Positions 12,004 through 25,500 of a stretch of 64,000 bases of DNA are shown here, piece by piece. The first letter of the stretch is position 1; the number at the start of each line of letters is the position of its first letter. The position numbers and the translations under genes are program-made. This DNA comes from Cydia pomonella (taxonomy: Eukaryota > Arthropoda > Insecta > Lepidoptera > Tortricidae). Where the stretch lies: positions 6,059,986-6,123,985 of the forward strand of contig NC_084730.1 of the NCBI RefSeq assembly GCF_033807575.1. Direction: 5' to 3'. Below the pieces are notes generated by a model, which was given only the letters and a program-made list of their open reading frames with translations, did not search any database and had not been told where the DNA came from.

Positions 12004-12179
12004 TTGCATTATAAATAAATGGTGTAATCTTTAGAGCACATTTAAAAATCTAAATACTAAATAAGGTACTATTTAAAGCAATTTTGATGTAGGCATCATT
12101 AATCGTGTTATAACACCGTCGTTTCATTACAGAACTGGAACAAACATAAACAATATTATTATATGATAGAAAAAGTAGT

Positions 12180-12302
12180 ATATTATATAATCGTGATATA
12201 ATAGAGAGCTTCTCAGTCGAGTACCGTTCTTAGGCAACAAAGCTTGCTGAGTTGCCTAAGTAAGGTACGAGATTGATAAGTTCGATTATATCACTATTGT
12301 AT
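12180..12302. mobile_element. Hairpin element
   Basis: 'cgtgatataatagagagctt ... ccgttcttaggcaac' pairs with 'gttgcctaagtaaggtac ... cgattatatcac'. No coding content. Confidence 0.55.
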
Positions 12303-12817
12303 ACAATTATTTTTCTACGAGTCATCAAAAATAATACTTTTATTTAATATAAAACCTAAATAATTAATGAAAATTGGTAAGTATCTCAGTAGACAAAAAT
12401 GTAGAAAAAAAGACATAAACGCGCGACCAGCCAGTTTATTCTTTTCCATGGAAGTGCGGCGACACGAGATTGGCTAAAAAATTTATAGTTGACTACAGCG
12501 TATCGAAATGAATATTGTAGTTGTTGGGAGCCCATACATGAAAAGTACGCAATTATAGTTTGCTATACGAAATCTTATTCCACCATTACAGTCGAAGAGT
12601 AGAAAAAAATCATTTAAATATAATCGGTCTAAGTCATTTGCAAAAACACTTTTTTTTTTTTTTTAATGAATATCGTATTTATTGACAATAACAATATACA
12701 TAATGGATATCTACAGATGATTACTATAACTAGCTTATTTCTAAAAACAATTATATTTTATTTATATTTTTATTTAGTTTCTCCTGTCCCGTTGTCTGTC
12801 TGTCTGTAATCGAACCT

Positions 12818-13005
12818 TGTAAATTAAATTTTACCCACTTCCTGGTTTCCAATGAAGCTGAAAATTTTCATACATATATATAAGTTGGGTGACACTGACA
12901 ATCCAATATTATGGTACCATCGAGCTGATCTGATACAGGAGGAGGCTATTAGAACTCTGTGATAACAGAACGCATCCTAATTACGTTTGGGGCTGTTAGA
13001 ATGAG
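12818..13005 (+). repeat. Dispersed repeat copy (GGGTGACAATGC family)
   Basis: Same ordered blocks as at 9955-10180 ('ttacccacttcctggtttcc', 'aagttgggtgacactgacaa'), with a small internal insertion. Confidence 0.75.
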
Positions 13006-13076
13006 CATTTAAAGTACAGTCAGCAAGATTTTATCAAATATTAAAATTGGTGGTGTTGATAGGGTTAGAGAATAAA

Positions 13077-13449
13077 GGTGCGACCAGACCGCAGCTTAAA
13101 AAACGGTCACGATACGGAATCGCAGTGACGCGTCGTATGCGTACCGTTTTTGACGCATGCTCCCCACACCGCTGCTTAAAAAACGGTGACGGTACGGAAT
13201 CGCAGTGACGTGCTTCACACGAATCTTTTTTGTTCGCAAAACAGTTGCGTCTTTTACCACCGGTGTGGTGTCTGCCATAAGATCTCCGTGTAATATTTTT
13301 TTGCGATTTTTACGCAGATCAATTTACGGTGCGTCAGCCTATTTTAAGCAGCGGTGTGGGGAGCATGCGTCAAAAACGGTACGCATACGACGCCTCACTG
13401 CGATTCCGTATCGTGACCGTTTTTTAAGCTACGGTCTGGTCGCACCTTT
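13077..13449. mobile_element. MITE of about 370 bases with long terminal inverted repeats
   Basis: The left arm starts 'aggtgcgaccagaccgcagc' and the right arm ends 'gctacggtctggtcgcacct'. Complementarity extends over about 110 bases through 'cgtaccgtttttgacgcatg' and 'catgcgtcaaaaacggtacg'. It lies just beyond the last Nf1 exon candidate. Confidence 0.9.
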
Positions 13450-13489
13450 ATAGTAATAATTAATATTTAATGTGTGTGTTTATACTTAC

Positions 13490-13554
13490 AAGCTCGTTCT
13501 GCTAAGGGTCCTGCCCTGAGCAGTAGAGTGATGGTGGCGGGCGGTGTGATGACC
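13490..13554 (-). CDS. Nf1: Nf1 last exon candidate, frame ambiguous
   Basis: After acceptor TACTTTCAG, the phase left by 14199-14331 reads 'GSSHRPPPSLYCSGQDP' to TAG at 13502-13504. A second frame reads 'GHHTARHHHSTAQGRTLSRT', which resembles the vertebrate C-terminus, and ends either at TAA or at a GTAAGT donor. The exon is credible, but which frame is used is not settled. Confidence 0.6.
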
Positions 13555-16500
13555 CTGAAAGTATAACAGAAACTTAGTACACACATCAGATAGATTATTA
13601 TTTAAATATTATATCCAATACAATACAAATACTCTTTGTTGCACACCTCAAAGAATACAAAGAATACAACATATAAAAAATTCGTGCTTATTATATATGC
13701 AAAGAGCACTAAATGCCCTGACCAGGATTCAAACCCAGGACAACAAGTTATACAGTAATAGCAGAGCTATATGTCTGAAATAAACGATTTTTATTTTATT
13801 TAAATTAAACCAATCGCCAAGGGTGAGCGAGGCCGAGCTCCGCCTATGGCCGAAGGCCGTAACGACTGAACGCTTCCTTGCGAGGCCGAAGGCTGAAGCT
13901 GCAGAAGTAGAGCTTGGAGTTGAACCAATGGCCAAGTGTGAGTGACGCCGTGGTCCGCCTATGGCCGAAGGTCATAACGACTTAACGCTTCTGTGCGAGT
14001 CCTAACGCCGAGCTGCAGGAGCAGAGCTTGAAACTGAACCAATAGCCAACAAAACTGAGGTCGAAGATCGACCACCGCATGGATCTAAAAGCTTTCCTGT
14101 GGAGCGCATTCATACAAGAATAAAAACCGTTTCAGTAAAGCTGAGCTTAAACGAGAACCAATGGGCAAGTTATAAAAAGCGAGGCCGAAGGTAGGTACCT
14201 GATGTATCTTGCCGGTCAGGGTCTGGTGGCGGAGCACGCGCCTGAGCGTGCTCGGAGCCCGGTAGACATGTTTCCACCATGGCTTCTAAGCAGTTGACGA
14301 AGAGCTCGCTGCTTTCCGCTGTGCATTGTATCTGAAAAAACAATTTACTCTTGAAATGTGTTCTAGAAAATGGCGCTTGTGCGATAGGGTGATGAGGGAA
14401 ATACAAGCGAAGCCAACGCTGCGTGGGAAGAATGTAAATTTTTATGAGACATTTGTAAAGTATTTGGCAATTGCGAGACAACAAATGTGTGCCATGGTCA
14501 GAGCGGACCATAGTCATGCGTAGAGCGAATACTGTATCTCCCCCCTACTCTCTTCTGTATATATGTCTGTTTACCTATCAGTCTGTCTCTATATCTATTA
14601 GTTTCTCTGCCTCATATCTCGCCATCTCCCTCCCTCAGCGACCCACCTTAGTAAAGGGCCCCGCGAACCGCCACAGCCCGCCGAACCCGCAGCTCTGCAT
14701 GTAGTGCAGCTGTTGTTGGCTGGCGTCCTCGGACGCGATCATGTTCTGTATTATACTCTGTACGGCGCTGAGGATCACTTGGTCGTGGCAGTGCATCAGG
14801 ACGTGGTTTATTTTCATATCGAGGAGAGAATGGCTGAAAAAAAATCAATAATGAACTATGGAAAAGCTTGAAATGATAGACTGAACTTTTCAGTGCATTT
14901 TTTTATTTTATTTTAGAGTTGGTTACTTGACAGTTTTTTGTAAATTATGTCAATCGACCTTGATTTTCCTGAGGATCAAGGTCTATACAGGATAGATAAA
15001 TCTTGCACACCTCGATCTCTTTCTCGACCTCGAAGGTGGGTCAATAGGAAGTCTTGAGTTATGTATGGACAAGTCACAACATGCACCGCCATAGGTACAG
15101 TTGTACCTATGTTTCGGCAGAGGGGAAATAGTACGAATGCCGTCTCCCTTCCCGGCGTTGCTCGAAGGACGAATATGACATTCCATTTTTAACGAATAAA
15201 GCGGTAGAAATTTTACAGATGTCGGTGAAATATCAAAACTACTGCAAATTTTCTCTTAAATGTCCCATGATTGGTGCCTTTAACATACTATATATTATTG
15301 TATATAATATAGGCATTCTATATATTTGTTATACTATTACTTCTATTTATTTATTTTTTCGCCCTCTTTTATAATTTTATCGACTATCCTCTAGTCTATT
15401 GTACTCAGTGCTATATTTGTCTACCATTGTTCATCAACTCTCATCTACTCAAAGGTTAACTGGAAGAAATCCCTTAAAGGGATAAGTTCGCCTTTGTACT
15501 GCTTATCCTGTGCCATATTTATATTTTGTCTTTTGTACAATAAAGAGTTTATATATACATACTAACATAGAGTATTTGTATGTAAATTTTGCTAAATATA
15601 CTTACATTACAGGAAATACTTTTGGGAAAACGACAGAGCCTTCAGCTAAGTACTGGTACAGTATTCTTATTTCGTCTTCATCTGAAAAAGTCATGGCTAT
15701 CGTTAGTGTTTGTTTCTATGTATTTAAGTATTTATAAATATTTATATATTATATATATCGTTGTCTAAGTACCCTCAACACAAGCCTTATTGAGCTTACT
15801 GTGGGACTTAGTCAATTTGTGTAATAATGTCCTATAATATTTATTTATTTATTTACTGTATACAAAAATAATAATAATCAATAAAACTACATGAAATGTT
15901 AATACAGGGTGTTTAATTAGGCACCTGCAATAATTTACAGGCTAAATATATAGGTCCCGGGTACGTCCTTAAACTACGTCCGAAAGAGAGGTATGGGCGT
16001 TGTGAGTGTCATCTCCCTTTGTGTGGTAGGGCACAGCCGGTGGATTTCATTCCAGATCTAGAGCAGAGCCCAACTGGGGAAGTACCTCCACCTTACAGAA
16101 AACCGCAGCCAAATAACACCAGACCCTACTCATAGTGTTGTGTTCCTGCCGGCGAGTAAGGTTGCCAGAGCTTATCGAGGGGGGGCGGGTTTAGGGTCGG
16201 CAACGCGCATGTAACTCCTCTGGAGTTGCAGGCGTACATGCCTATGGGCAAACAAACATACGGCCCGCCTGATGGTAAGCAGTCTCCGTAGCCTTACGGA
16301 GACTCACCGACGTAGTATAAAAAAATAGGTTATATTGAGCAACTTTAACCATGGGATTAATTCCGAAGTTGCGAATAAGTTCACTTTCCCATAGAAAATG
16401 TGAAGGTCCAGCGGCCAAAATGTATGAAACTACTATATTTTTTTTCGCGATGTCGGGGTTGGTCCGATTGTAAAAGTTGCTCAGTATGACATATTCACAC

Positions 16501-19500
16501 ACCAATTATATTTACACGAAATTGCTTTTAACACACAAAAACTATGTTTTAGGATATTTACCAAATAACGTGATCACGAAAATCACATCGAACATGTGAT
16601 CATGAAGCGGTGGTAGCCGAGTGGATATGACGTCCGACTTTCAATCCGGAGGTCGCGGGTTCAAATCCTGGCTCGTACCAATGAGTTTATCGGAACTTAT
16701 GTACGAAATATCATTTGACATTTACCAATAGCTTTTCGGTGAAGGAAAACATCGTGAGGAAACCTGCATACATCTGCGAAGAAATTCAAAGGTGTATGTG
16801 AAGTCCCCAATCCGCATTGGGCCAGCGTGGGAACTATAGCCCGAGCCCTCTCGCACATGAGAGGAGGCCTGTGCCCAGCAGTGGGACGTATATAGGCTGA
16901 ATTATTATGAACGTGATCAAGACCTGGGTGCCTAGCCAAGATGCCAATGGTTCTACCTCGTAATCTCTCTTTATCACACATCCATATTAGTGCGACAGAG
17001 ACATTAGAGTTTCGTTCGCCACGGAGCGTAAACGATTGACACCTTGGCTAGGCACCTTGGTTAGAAACGTATAGTACCTGTAGTGTATTTGACTAGAGTG
17101 GCGAGTACAGTCAGCACCAGCGCCTGAGTGGTGAAGTCGGAGAGTACACTCGGGTCCAATAAGCTGTTGCTCTCCGGGCTGCTGGTATCTTTGTCCGTCG
17201 ATACTTGCTGTTCGTAAAGGTTTAATAATAATTAGAAGTTTAAAGTATTAGCTTACAGATAGGTAAACGAGATGGCGCTGTACGGCTCCATAAATTTTCG
17301 GAGCAAAGAGAATTGATTGTAATAGAGAGGTAAAGTCTAAGAAAAAGAACGTGCCCTTTAATTTGACCCAAAACAGATGGCGCTGCACTGGAGCGCCATT
17401 GATTTGCGGTCACTTAATTAGGCGGGTCCATACAGAGCGAGAATACGCGCGAGGCAATTTCCTCGCGCACAAAACGGCCAGTGCAGTATGCGCCGCCTCG
17501 GCCGAGGCACGTATACACTGGCCGTTTATTTTTTTGAGACTTTGGGAGCCTTGTATTTTTTTACAATCACAACATATCTTTTTAAATTCCACTTTTCTGT
17601 AATGGACGGTTCATTTTCTATCCATTTAGCAAAATTTTGTTATTATATTCAACATGTGTCAAGTACCCAATTGCAATACAATAAATAAGTGATGAACGTG
17701 TACCGTACTAACATTGCTAACCTTCTCGGGGAAATCGCTGTCCCCCGACTTGGTTGAGGACGGTCTCTCCGTGGCTTCGTCCGTGCTGCCCGGCGAGCCG
17801 CGCCCGTCATCCTCCACTACCTGCACAACAAAGTATGTAAATAAATAAATATTATAGGGCATTATTACACAAATTGACTAAGGCCCACAGTAAGCTCAAT
17901 AAGACTTGTGTTGAGGGTAACTTAGACAACGATATATATAATATATACATATTTATAAATACTTAAATACATAGAAAACATCCATGACTCAGGAGCAAAT
18001 ATCCATGCTCATCACACGAATAAATAACCTTACCAGGATTTGAACCCGGGACCATCGGCTTCATAGGCAGGGTCACTACCCACTAGGCCAAACAGCTCGT
18101 CGTATATGTCACCGTCAAAGTACAAAAAAGGATCACCTGATCTTGTCTATTTTTATAGAGGGAATACAGGTAAACGTTCATAAAACAAGAAAAAATGTTT
18201 TTCCACATCTAAATATTCTCCATTCTCCATGATTTTTTTAGGTTTCCCTTTTTTTTTCAAAATTGCAATAGGTACAAAAAATAAATAAAAGCTAAACCTA
18301 TAAACCTAGAATATGTTATGCTGAAGCGATCGACATCAAAATCAAAGTGATTTGTTAACATTTAGTTAGTAGAAACCGTTTTCTTCCGAAATAAAAAATT
18401 TCATTTCAGAAAAGTACCGTTATTTCGTTAAAATTGAAAAGCTATATTTCCCGCTTAAGAGAAAGTACGCATTCGTCTACATTTATTGTCTTTTTGGGCA
18501 CATTTTGTACAACAGGTTAAATCCAAAACTAGAATTGTATCCACTTAGTTATGCTTCCTTCTTCGACGCGCGCCCTTTGAAATATGACGATTAGACGATA
18601 ATGTCGAAAATGCTTAACTACTGTACTACTTCATATATTCAATACTTATTTTGTTAAGGTGATAAGACTTTATTGTTTACTACTTATAAGTGAGAATTAA
18701 GTGAATAATTAATTAATATTGTCCTTTTCTGCCTGTCCTTTTCTCTAATAGCTTTGAGCTACTATTTTATCACTTTCACAAGACATTTGAAATCCTGTGT
18801 CCTATCAAAAAAGTACCTATTAAGCCAAGAGACAAAGTGTGGTTAAACAAGGAGACGGCAAACAGCAAAGAGTTTCTTTTGCTTTTGGGGCTACTAGCGA
18901 GGTTTCATCCAAACAATACTCATTTAATGCAATTTATTAATAGCTATAAATGTAAACATAACAGTCTTCTCAGTAAAACTAGGAAGGCCTTTATGAATAA
19001 TAAAATCGTGTCCAGCTGTAATAAATCCCTTGCCTTATGGGGCATAATTAAAGCTGAGACTAGCAGGGACCGAGTGGGTGGCAGGGATGAATTCGGTGTG
19101 CTGCGTCGAGCGTTGTGCGGTGAGCGCGGCACCGGCCGGGAGCTGGCTGACGCCCTCAACCAGCACTACTTAAGTGTGGTGCGTGACACTCCGGTCCGCC
19201 CGCGCTTGGGAGATGCAATGCGCCTGTTGTGCGCTGCCTGTCCGTCTCAGGAGTCTACTATGTTTGTTGCACCATTTACTATTAATGAAGTGTCTAAAAT
19301 CTTAAAGAAACTTAAAGCGAAGGGAACCAAAGATGCTTACGGATTCCCTACCTCAATCCTCCACAAGCTACCGTTAAACTTCATTTATCATTTGTGCGAA
19401 TATTTCAATAGCTCAATATTTAATGGTTGCTATCCGGACTCACTTAAGAGAATCAAGGTGACTCCGGTTTACAAGGGGAAGGGTGCCAAAGATTCAATGA

Positions 19501-22500
19501 AAAACTATCGGCCTATATCCCTTGTACCAGCAGTTTCCAAGATTTTTGAAACAGGTATTTGTGATAGGCTCCTAGGTTTTCTCAACAGAAACGGAGCACT
19601 CAGCGACGAGCAGTACGCCTATCGAGCGGGCCGATCTACTGTAGGTGCAGCGCGCAAACTACTACGAACTGTCCTTGACAACTTAGAGGCAAAACGGTTT
19701 GTTGTTGTTATATTTTTTGACCTATCCCGCGCATTTGATCTGGTTGACCATGGACTGATACTATCTAAACTAGAGCACTACGGGGTACGTGGTACAGCAC
19801 TAGACATTATTAAATCTTTTTTAGCTGACCGTAGTCAAATAACGGATATAAATGGTGACCGGTCTGAGATAGGATCTATCGGGGACCGATCCGTGCCTCA
19901 GGGCTCGAACGTCGGGAATACCATGTTTGCATTGCTTGTGAACGATCTGCCATTTCCCAGCACTATTGCTAAATTTATAATGTACGCGGATGACATCTGT
20001 GCAATCGTTCACGGCTGCAATCATGAGGAACTGCAGTCTAACACTAAGGACGTTATTTCTAAGCTGCTGCACTGGTTTGAGAGTAACGGGATGCAAGTGA
20101 ATGTAGCCAAAACAAACCTAGTTCACTTTACACTCGGTATAAGGGCGCAATCAAATTTAGATGTTGAAGTTAATGGCAACCAGATCGAACCTGTAAATCA
20201 TGCTCGTTACGTCGGTTTTACTTTTGATAGGGGTTTGCAGTGGGGTGAGCATATTGACGCGTTATGTGCGAAACTAAACTCTGCCTACTACGCTGTGTCA
20301 CGCTTAAAACGTACACTTTCGCTGCAGAACCTTATGACGGCATACTACGCTTACTTTCATACTCACTTGAGTAGTGGAATAGACCTGTGGGGCCTAGCAG
20401 CCGATAGGGACCGGCCATTCATAATTCAGAAGAAAGCTGTCCGTCTTATATGTGGTGTTCCAACGGATGAGCCAGCCAAACAGCTTTTTATTAAACTTGG
20501 CATATTGACAGTCCCTTCTCTCTATGTTTTCGAGGTCGGCAAGTATGTGAGGAGAAACCCGCATGAGTTCCCTGTGGCAAAGGTAAATTCCGCAAGGAAA
20601 AAGCCGGCGCTGGCTGTCCCTGCACATAGGCTTATAAAAACTGGTAAGTCTCTTGGTGTAATGGGTGCTAAGATTTATAATAAAATACCCGAGCCAATCA
20701 GAACCGTTGACCCAGATTCTGCTTTTGTTTCTAAACTTAAGAATTATTGCATAATGAAGGCCTACTATTCGGTAAATGAGTTCCTGGATGAATGAATTCC
20801 GTCCAAATCCCCGTTACCATATCAAACATGTTCTTTTATAGTTTATTCTGATAAATGTTTTTATTCTAATGTAATTGTGATTATTTATATTGTGCCTAAT
20901 TGTAAATAGTTAATTTGAATTATATTTTATTATTTTCCTAATACATTAGAATTTTAAAATCGTTATCATTAATATTTACGTGAATTGGAATAATTAGTTG
21001 ACATTGTATTTTAATTTATAATAATTTTGAAATTAATTGTGCCTAAATTGTACTTAATGTGACAGTGTATGATTAATACCGAATAAAATCTATCTATCTA
21101 TCTATCTATCTATCTAATAACCTGTAAAATACTTTTTTCAATAAATTATTTGTATTTAACCCACACACATTACGCGCGGCGTCACCCGAAGTCCCATGCT
21201 GCATACCGTGTGCTCGTCCTTCGCTGTCCTGTGATGTGTAAAATAAAGACCCATGGTTACGGTCTTATTTCAACGTATTTCAACGAGTGATAAGTCACCC
21301 AGACACACTCACATCGAGACCACTGTCGGCGTCCTGTTCGCCGCGCGCGGCGTCTCCCGAAGTCCCATGCTGCATGCTGTGTGCTCGTCCTTCGCTGTCC
21401 TGGATTTATGATAAGAATTATTAGTATTGCGTAGTATGGAGTGGGGCACATTGACATATAGGTATGAGGACGGGGCTGGGTGTGATTCCGAAGAACATAT
21501 TTGCTGAGAAACAATTGGTATAATAAGAACGTCTGCTGCGCCTCAAAATCGTTGCTTAACATAAATTATTTTGAAATGATAGGTATTACCAAAACCTAAA
21601 TCCAATGAATATAAGGAGAATTTCTGAACCAATTAAAATGGTCCACGGTTTGGAGGAGTCCATAATTAAAAAGAAAACCGATGTACCTATATTAAATTGT
21701 TGTCTCAATTCTAATCGAATTGATACGATAAATCGGTAAATACATAGTTACAGATTATTACAAACTTTACTGTACATAATTAGCCCATTACGTGAAACCA
21801 CTATGTAGAAAATTTAAAGGGCCATATGTACTGTAAAAAGTTGTACGATACATATGCGAAAAGTATACAAATGGGTACATATATATAACGGGTCATTCGG
21901 GATCACACAATACAGATGACGACAAATACCACATAGGGTAGGAGGGGACACAAAACACTCCAAAAAGCTATGTTTAATCATCTATTTTAAAGCTAGGGAC
22001 GTTTTGTTTAATTTCAGTTTTAAACTATTTCTCTAGGCAAGGTACAAACTTTTCACACAGATAAATTTTAAATATATAATATTTAACATATTTAAACGGC
22101 TCACTCCCGTATTGTAAGTCGAAGGGCGGTAATATAATGTCCATGGGCGGCGGTAATCGCTTACCATCAGGTGATCCGTTTGCTCGTTTGCCTCCTCTAT
22201 CATAAAAAAAGAAGATTACTCGACTCGACATGTTTCGCTCCATAACGAAGAGCTTCAACGGGAGTTGGCGTTGGGTGAAGGTCCTCGTTATGGAGCGAAA
22301 CGTGTCGAGCAATCTTCGACTTAAAATAGGGAGTAACCCGTTGTAATACAGTCTATTTTCTTCTTGATACTCAAGTATGGACACAACATAATATAAAGTT
22401 CCATCCACACCGACTGAGCTAGAGGATTTTTATATTTTTAGTCACTCAACAAAGATTTTCTATCATTTTCAGCTTAGTAAAATGCGAGAGCAATACCGCA

Positions 22501-25500
22501 TTTGCTGATAAGTTGGTCGGGATCGAGCATGCAGGCTCGGGGTGAAGCTAGAATTATAAAAAATCTACATTTCTAAGGTCAGAAATCCAAGCTGAACTCA
22601 AGCTTTTTGTACGTGTAAGTGTCAAGGAGCGATTTTTCAAGTCTTTGTGCATTTTTTTTCTCTAGGCTAATTTTTTTAAGATTTTTTTACTCATCAGAAA
22701 AAGCTCAGATGTTTCATAAATGTACTTTATACTTCATAGATCGATAGAGCTAAAAATTCTTATAAAGAAAACACAAAAAGTCAGTTCTAAGATGTTTTCT
22801 TTTTAATAGTACGTTGTAAACGCCGCAGTTTCTTACCATTTTGACACCAAATCTGTTTAAGGTCCTTTAGGGTTTGATTAAAACGGTACTATGTTAACTA
22901 AATTACAAAATGTACTTAAAATATCTCTGCTAAAGTCAGACCAAGCTAAGTTGGCAGCGATTTTGATAGCCCAGCCTGTGCAAGTGTGAAGTAAACGTCA
23001 TAATTTCATAGAAGATTGACGTTTAAAATAACACATGCACTGTCTGGACTGTCAAAATCGCTGCTAACTTATCTTGGTCTGACTCTATGTACCTACCTAC
23101 AAGTTTTGTGCAATTATGTGTTTCTGGTTAAGATTGAAATGTAAAACAATTTCTTTTTTGAAGTGAAAACTTCTTTAGCGGCGCTGTGCACTTTTTGTGA
23201 TGGGGAAAAAATGTTAAACTCGCGACAGGTCACGTGACCGACAGATTCGACAGATTGAAAATTCGTAAGACGGACACATGACCTTATCGAAAAACTGTTA
23301 CAATGTCATTGAAGCCAGTAGACCGCAATAAATGAATATTGTATTTTAATAAGTGATAGTACTTTTATACTGATAATTAAAGCAATTAGTGCAAAATTAT
23401 TCCTTAACCATTCCAAAATATCAAAAATGCACAACGTTAATATTCAAGTTTTCACTTCTGCCGGCACTCCCGGAGTGCAACCCGTTGTTTTTTTTTATCC
23501 AAGCGTGTTGTGCTAACTATCGGGGTTTGTGAATTGTAACAATTATTCACTAATAAGTAAGTGTATAATATGACACGTTTTTAGTGGTTTGCGTGTAAAT
23601 GCTTTTTACTATAAATACTTATGTGTATTTTTTAACTTAGATATAAAAACCTAGTGTGACTGACTGCCGTTAAACGTCCGTCAAAGTAAAATAAAAAGGT
23701 TGTCTGTAACAAGCTATGTAAAGATTGTGTGAACTTGACTGTACATACTTTTTTTAATTAGATATTTTCAAAATACTGAGCTGCATATGTGTAGGTACTT
23801 ATGTACATGTTAATCCATAAGCTTCGAATCGTGATCCAATGACATCGGATCAGATCGATAGACAACTTACCCTCGGTGGCCCTATTGTGTCTTTCGACGT
23901 TGGTACTGAGAAAGACCTCTGGGTCTTAAAAAGCATTCTAGCTGATGTCTATGCAAGCAAAGCCAACGTTGGTGCAAGAGGCGTCATATTCGTCGGAAGA
24001 TAACATAAGATAGGGTATGTGTAACGAATATACACGTTTGCAATTATATCATGTTAATGATAGGGTGACAAAGCAATATGTAACATAATATAAATAATAC
24101 ACAAGGTGTATTTGAGAGTAAATAAGTAATAGACAAAAAAAAACAACATAAACCGGTTTTTTATAGAAAAATATAATACACGATGTAGTATAATAAAATG
24201 TGTGTTTGGTGAAATCATTTACATTTTATACGTACACGCAATATCGAACGTTATATTCGTTACAAAAAAAGGCACATAAAAAGATAAGATAAGATACCGA
24301 ATGGTAATAGACAAAAAAAATAACATAATGAGGTTTTTAATGAAAAATATAATACATGGTGTAATAAAAAAACCGTCGATGACAATTGTCACATTGAAAT
24401 AAAAATTTTGTTTGGCGATGAAATAATTTACATTTTACAGGTATACACAAAATTGAACGTTATATTCGTTACACAAAAATATAAAAGTCACATAAAAACA
24501 TAAGATAACGAATATAAACGCAAGCGGGTACAATGAAAATTCCAATGCATACAAACGATACAATTGAACCAATCCAAGAAACAGTTGCATGAAAGAACAC
24601 ATTATGATGTAGTATGATTCAATACAAGTGTCCTATTGTACTGAAAAGATAGAGAGTTAAGACACGATGATGGCAGGTGGAAATTTAAGGATATCTGCAT
24701 AAAAATTCATTAAATATAAACCAGGGCTCGGAAACAGTTTTAAGTTTCAAACCGGTTTCGTTCATTCGTCTGGGAACGAACCGGTTAAAGAGCTGTTCTT
24801 TTGAGATAACGGTTTATGCGAAATATGCTCTCATTTTGTTCTTGAGGAACGAAATTAACCGGTTAAATTGAAGCAAGATAGGACGAGTAAGTATTGATTG
24901 CTCTTTCACATATGACAACGAGGTTAACCGAGAGTCTCCGAGAGATGAAAGTAACCGGTAAAGTAAATCGTTCCCTGGGAACCGAAAAATTCCATTCGCT
25001 GTTTTTACCGGTTAGGTGACAGAACTATTTTAGTTATTCCGCCAGAGAGCAGCACTATCACATATTGTAAACCAAAGAGTAACCGTATATCTTATCATAT
25101 CATACTAACCCTAGATTTAAGTATTTGTATGTTACTAACACAATATGGACATTGTTCGAAATAAATTCTTATTGATTGATTGATTGATTGATATCTGTTT
25201 CTTTATCGCTCGAACATGCACGAGCAGACAGGCAGATAAACGAAATTTCGATTTTCGTGTTTCACGGTATGTGCTAGAGGCGCCCTACGCAGTTTTGCAT
25301 AATATACCCTATTAACCGGTTTTTAATGAACGAAATAATATAATGGTTTCGGAATAATATTAACAGGTACTTAAATACCGGTTCTGAAAACCGGTCAAGC
25401 TTGAGCCAAAGCCGCGATTAATTTCATGTGTCATGACTCATGAGAACGGATTAGTTGGCTAATACTCAAATCCTTTGAGTCCTCTGCTTTCAGACTCGAT

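Noticed and set aside
15606..15611. GTAATG donor for Nf1 exon at 15611
   Set aside because: It breaks phase with the next exon. GTAAGT five bases further gives 'FPVIHSLLD', matching the family.
16606..16682. Possible tRNA gene
   Set aside because: The tRNA-like head continues into a SINE body found several times in the window. The same holds at 47205, 50855, 52430 and 54600.
22025..22408. 127-residue minus-strand frame
   Set aside because: Crosses a hairpin MITE; no homology seen and no splice links to Nf1.
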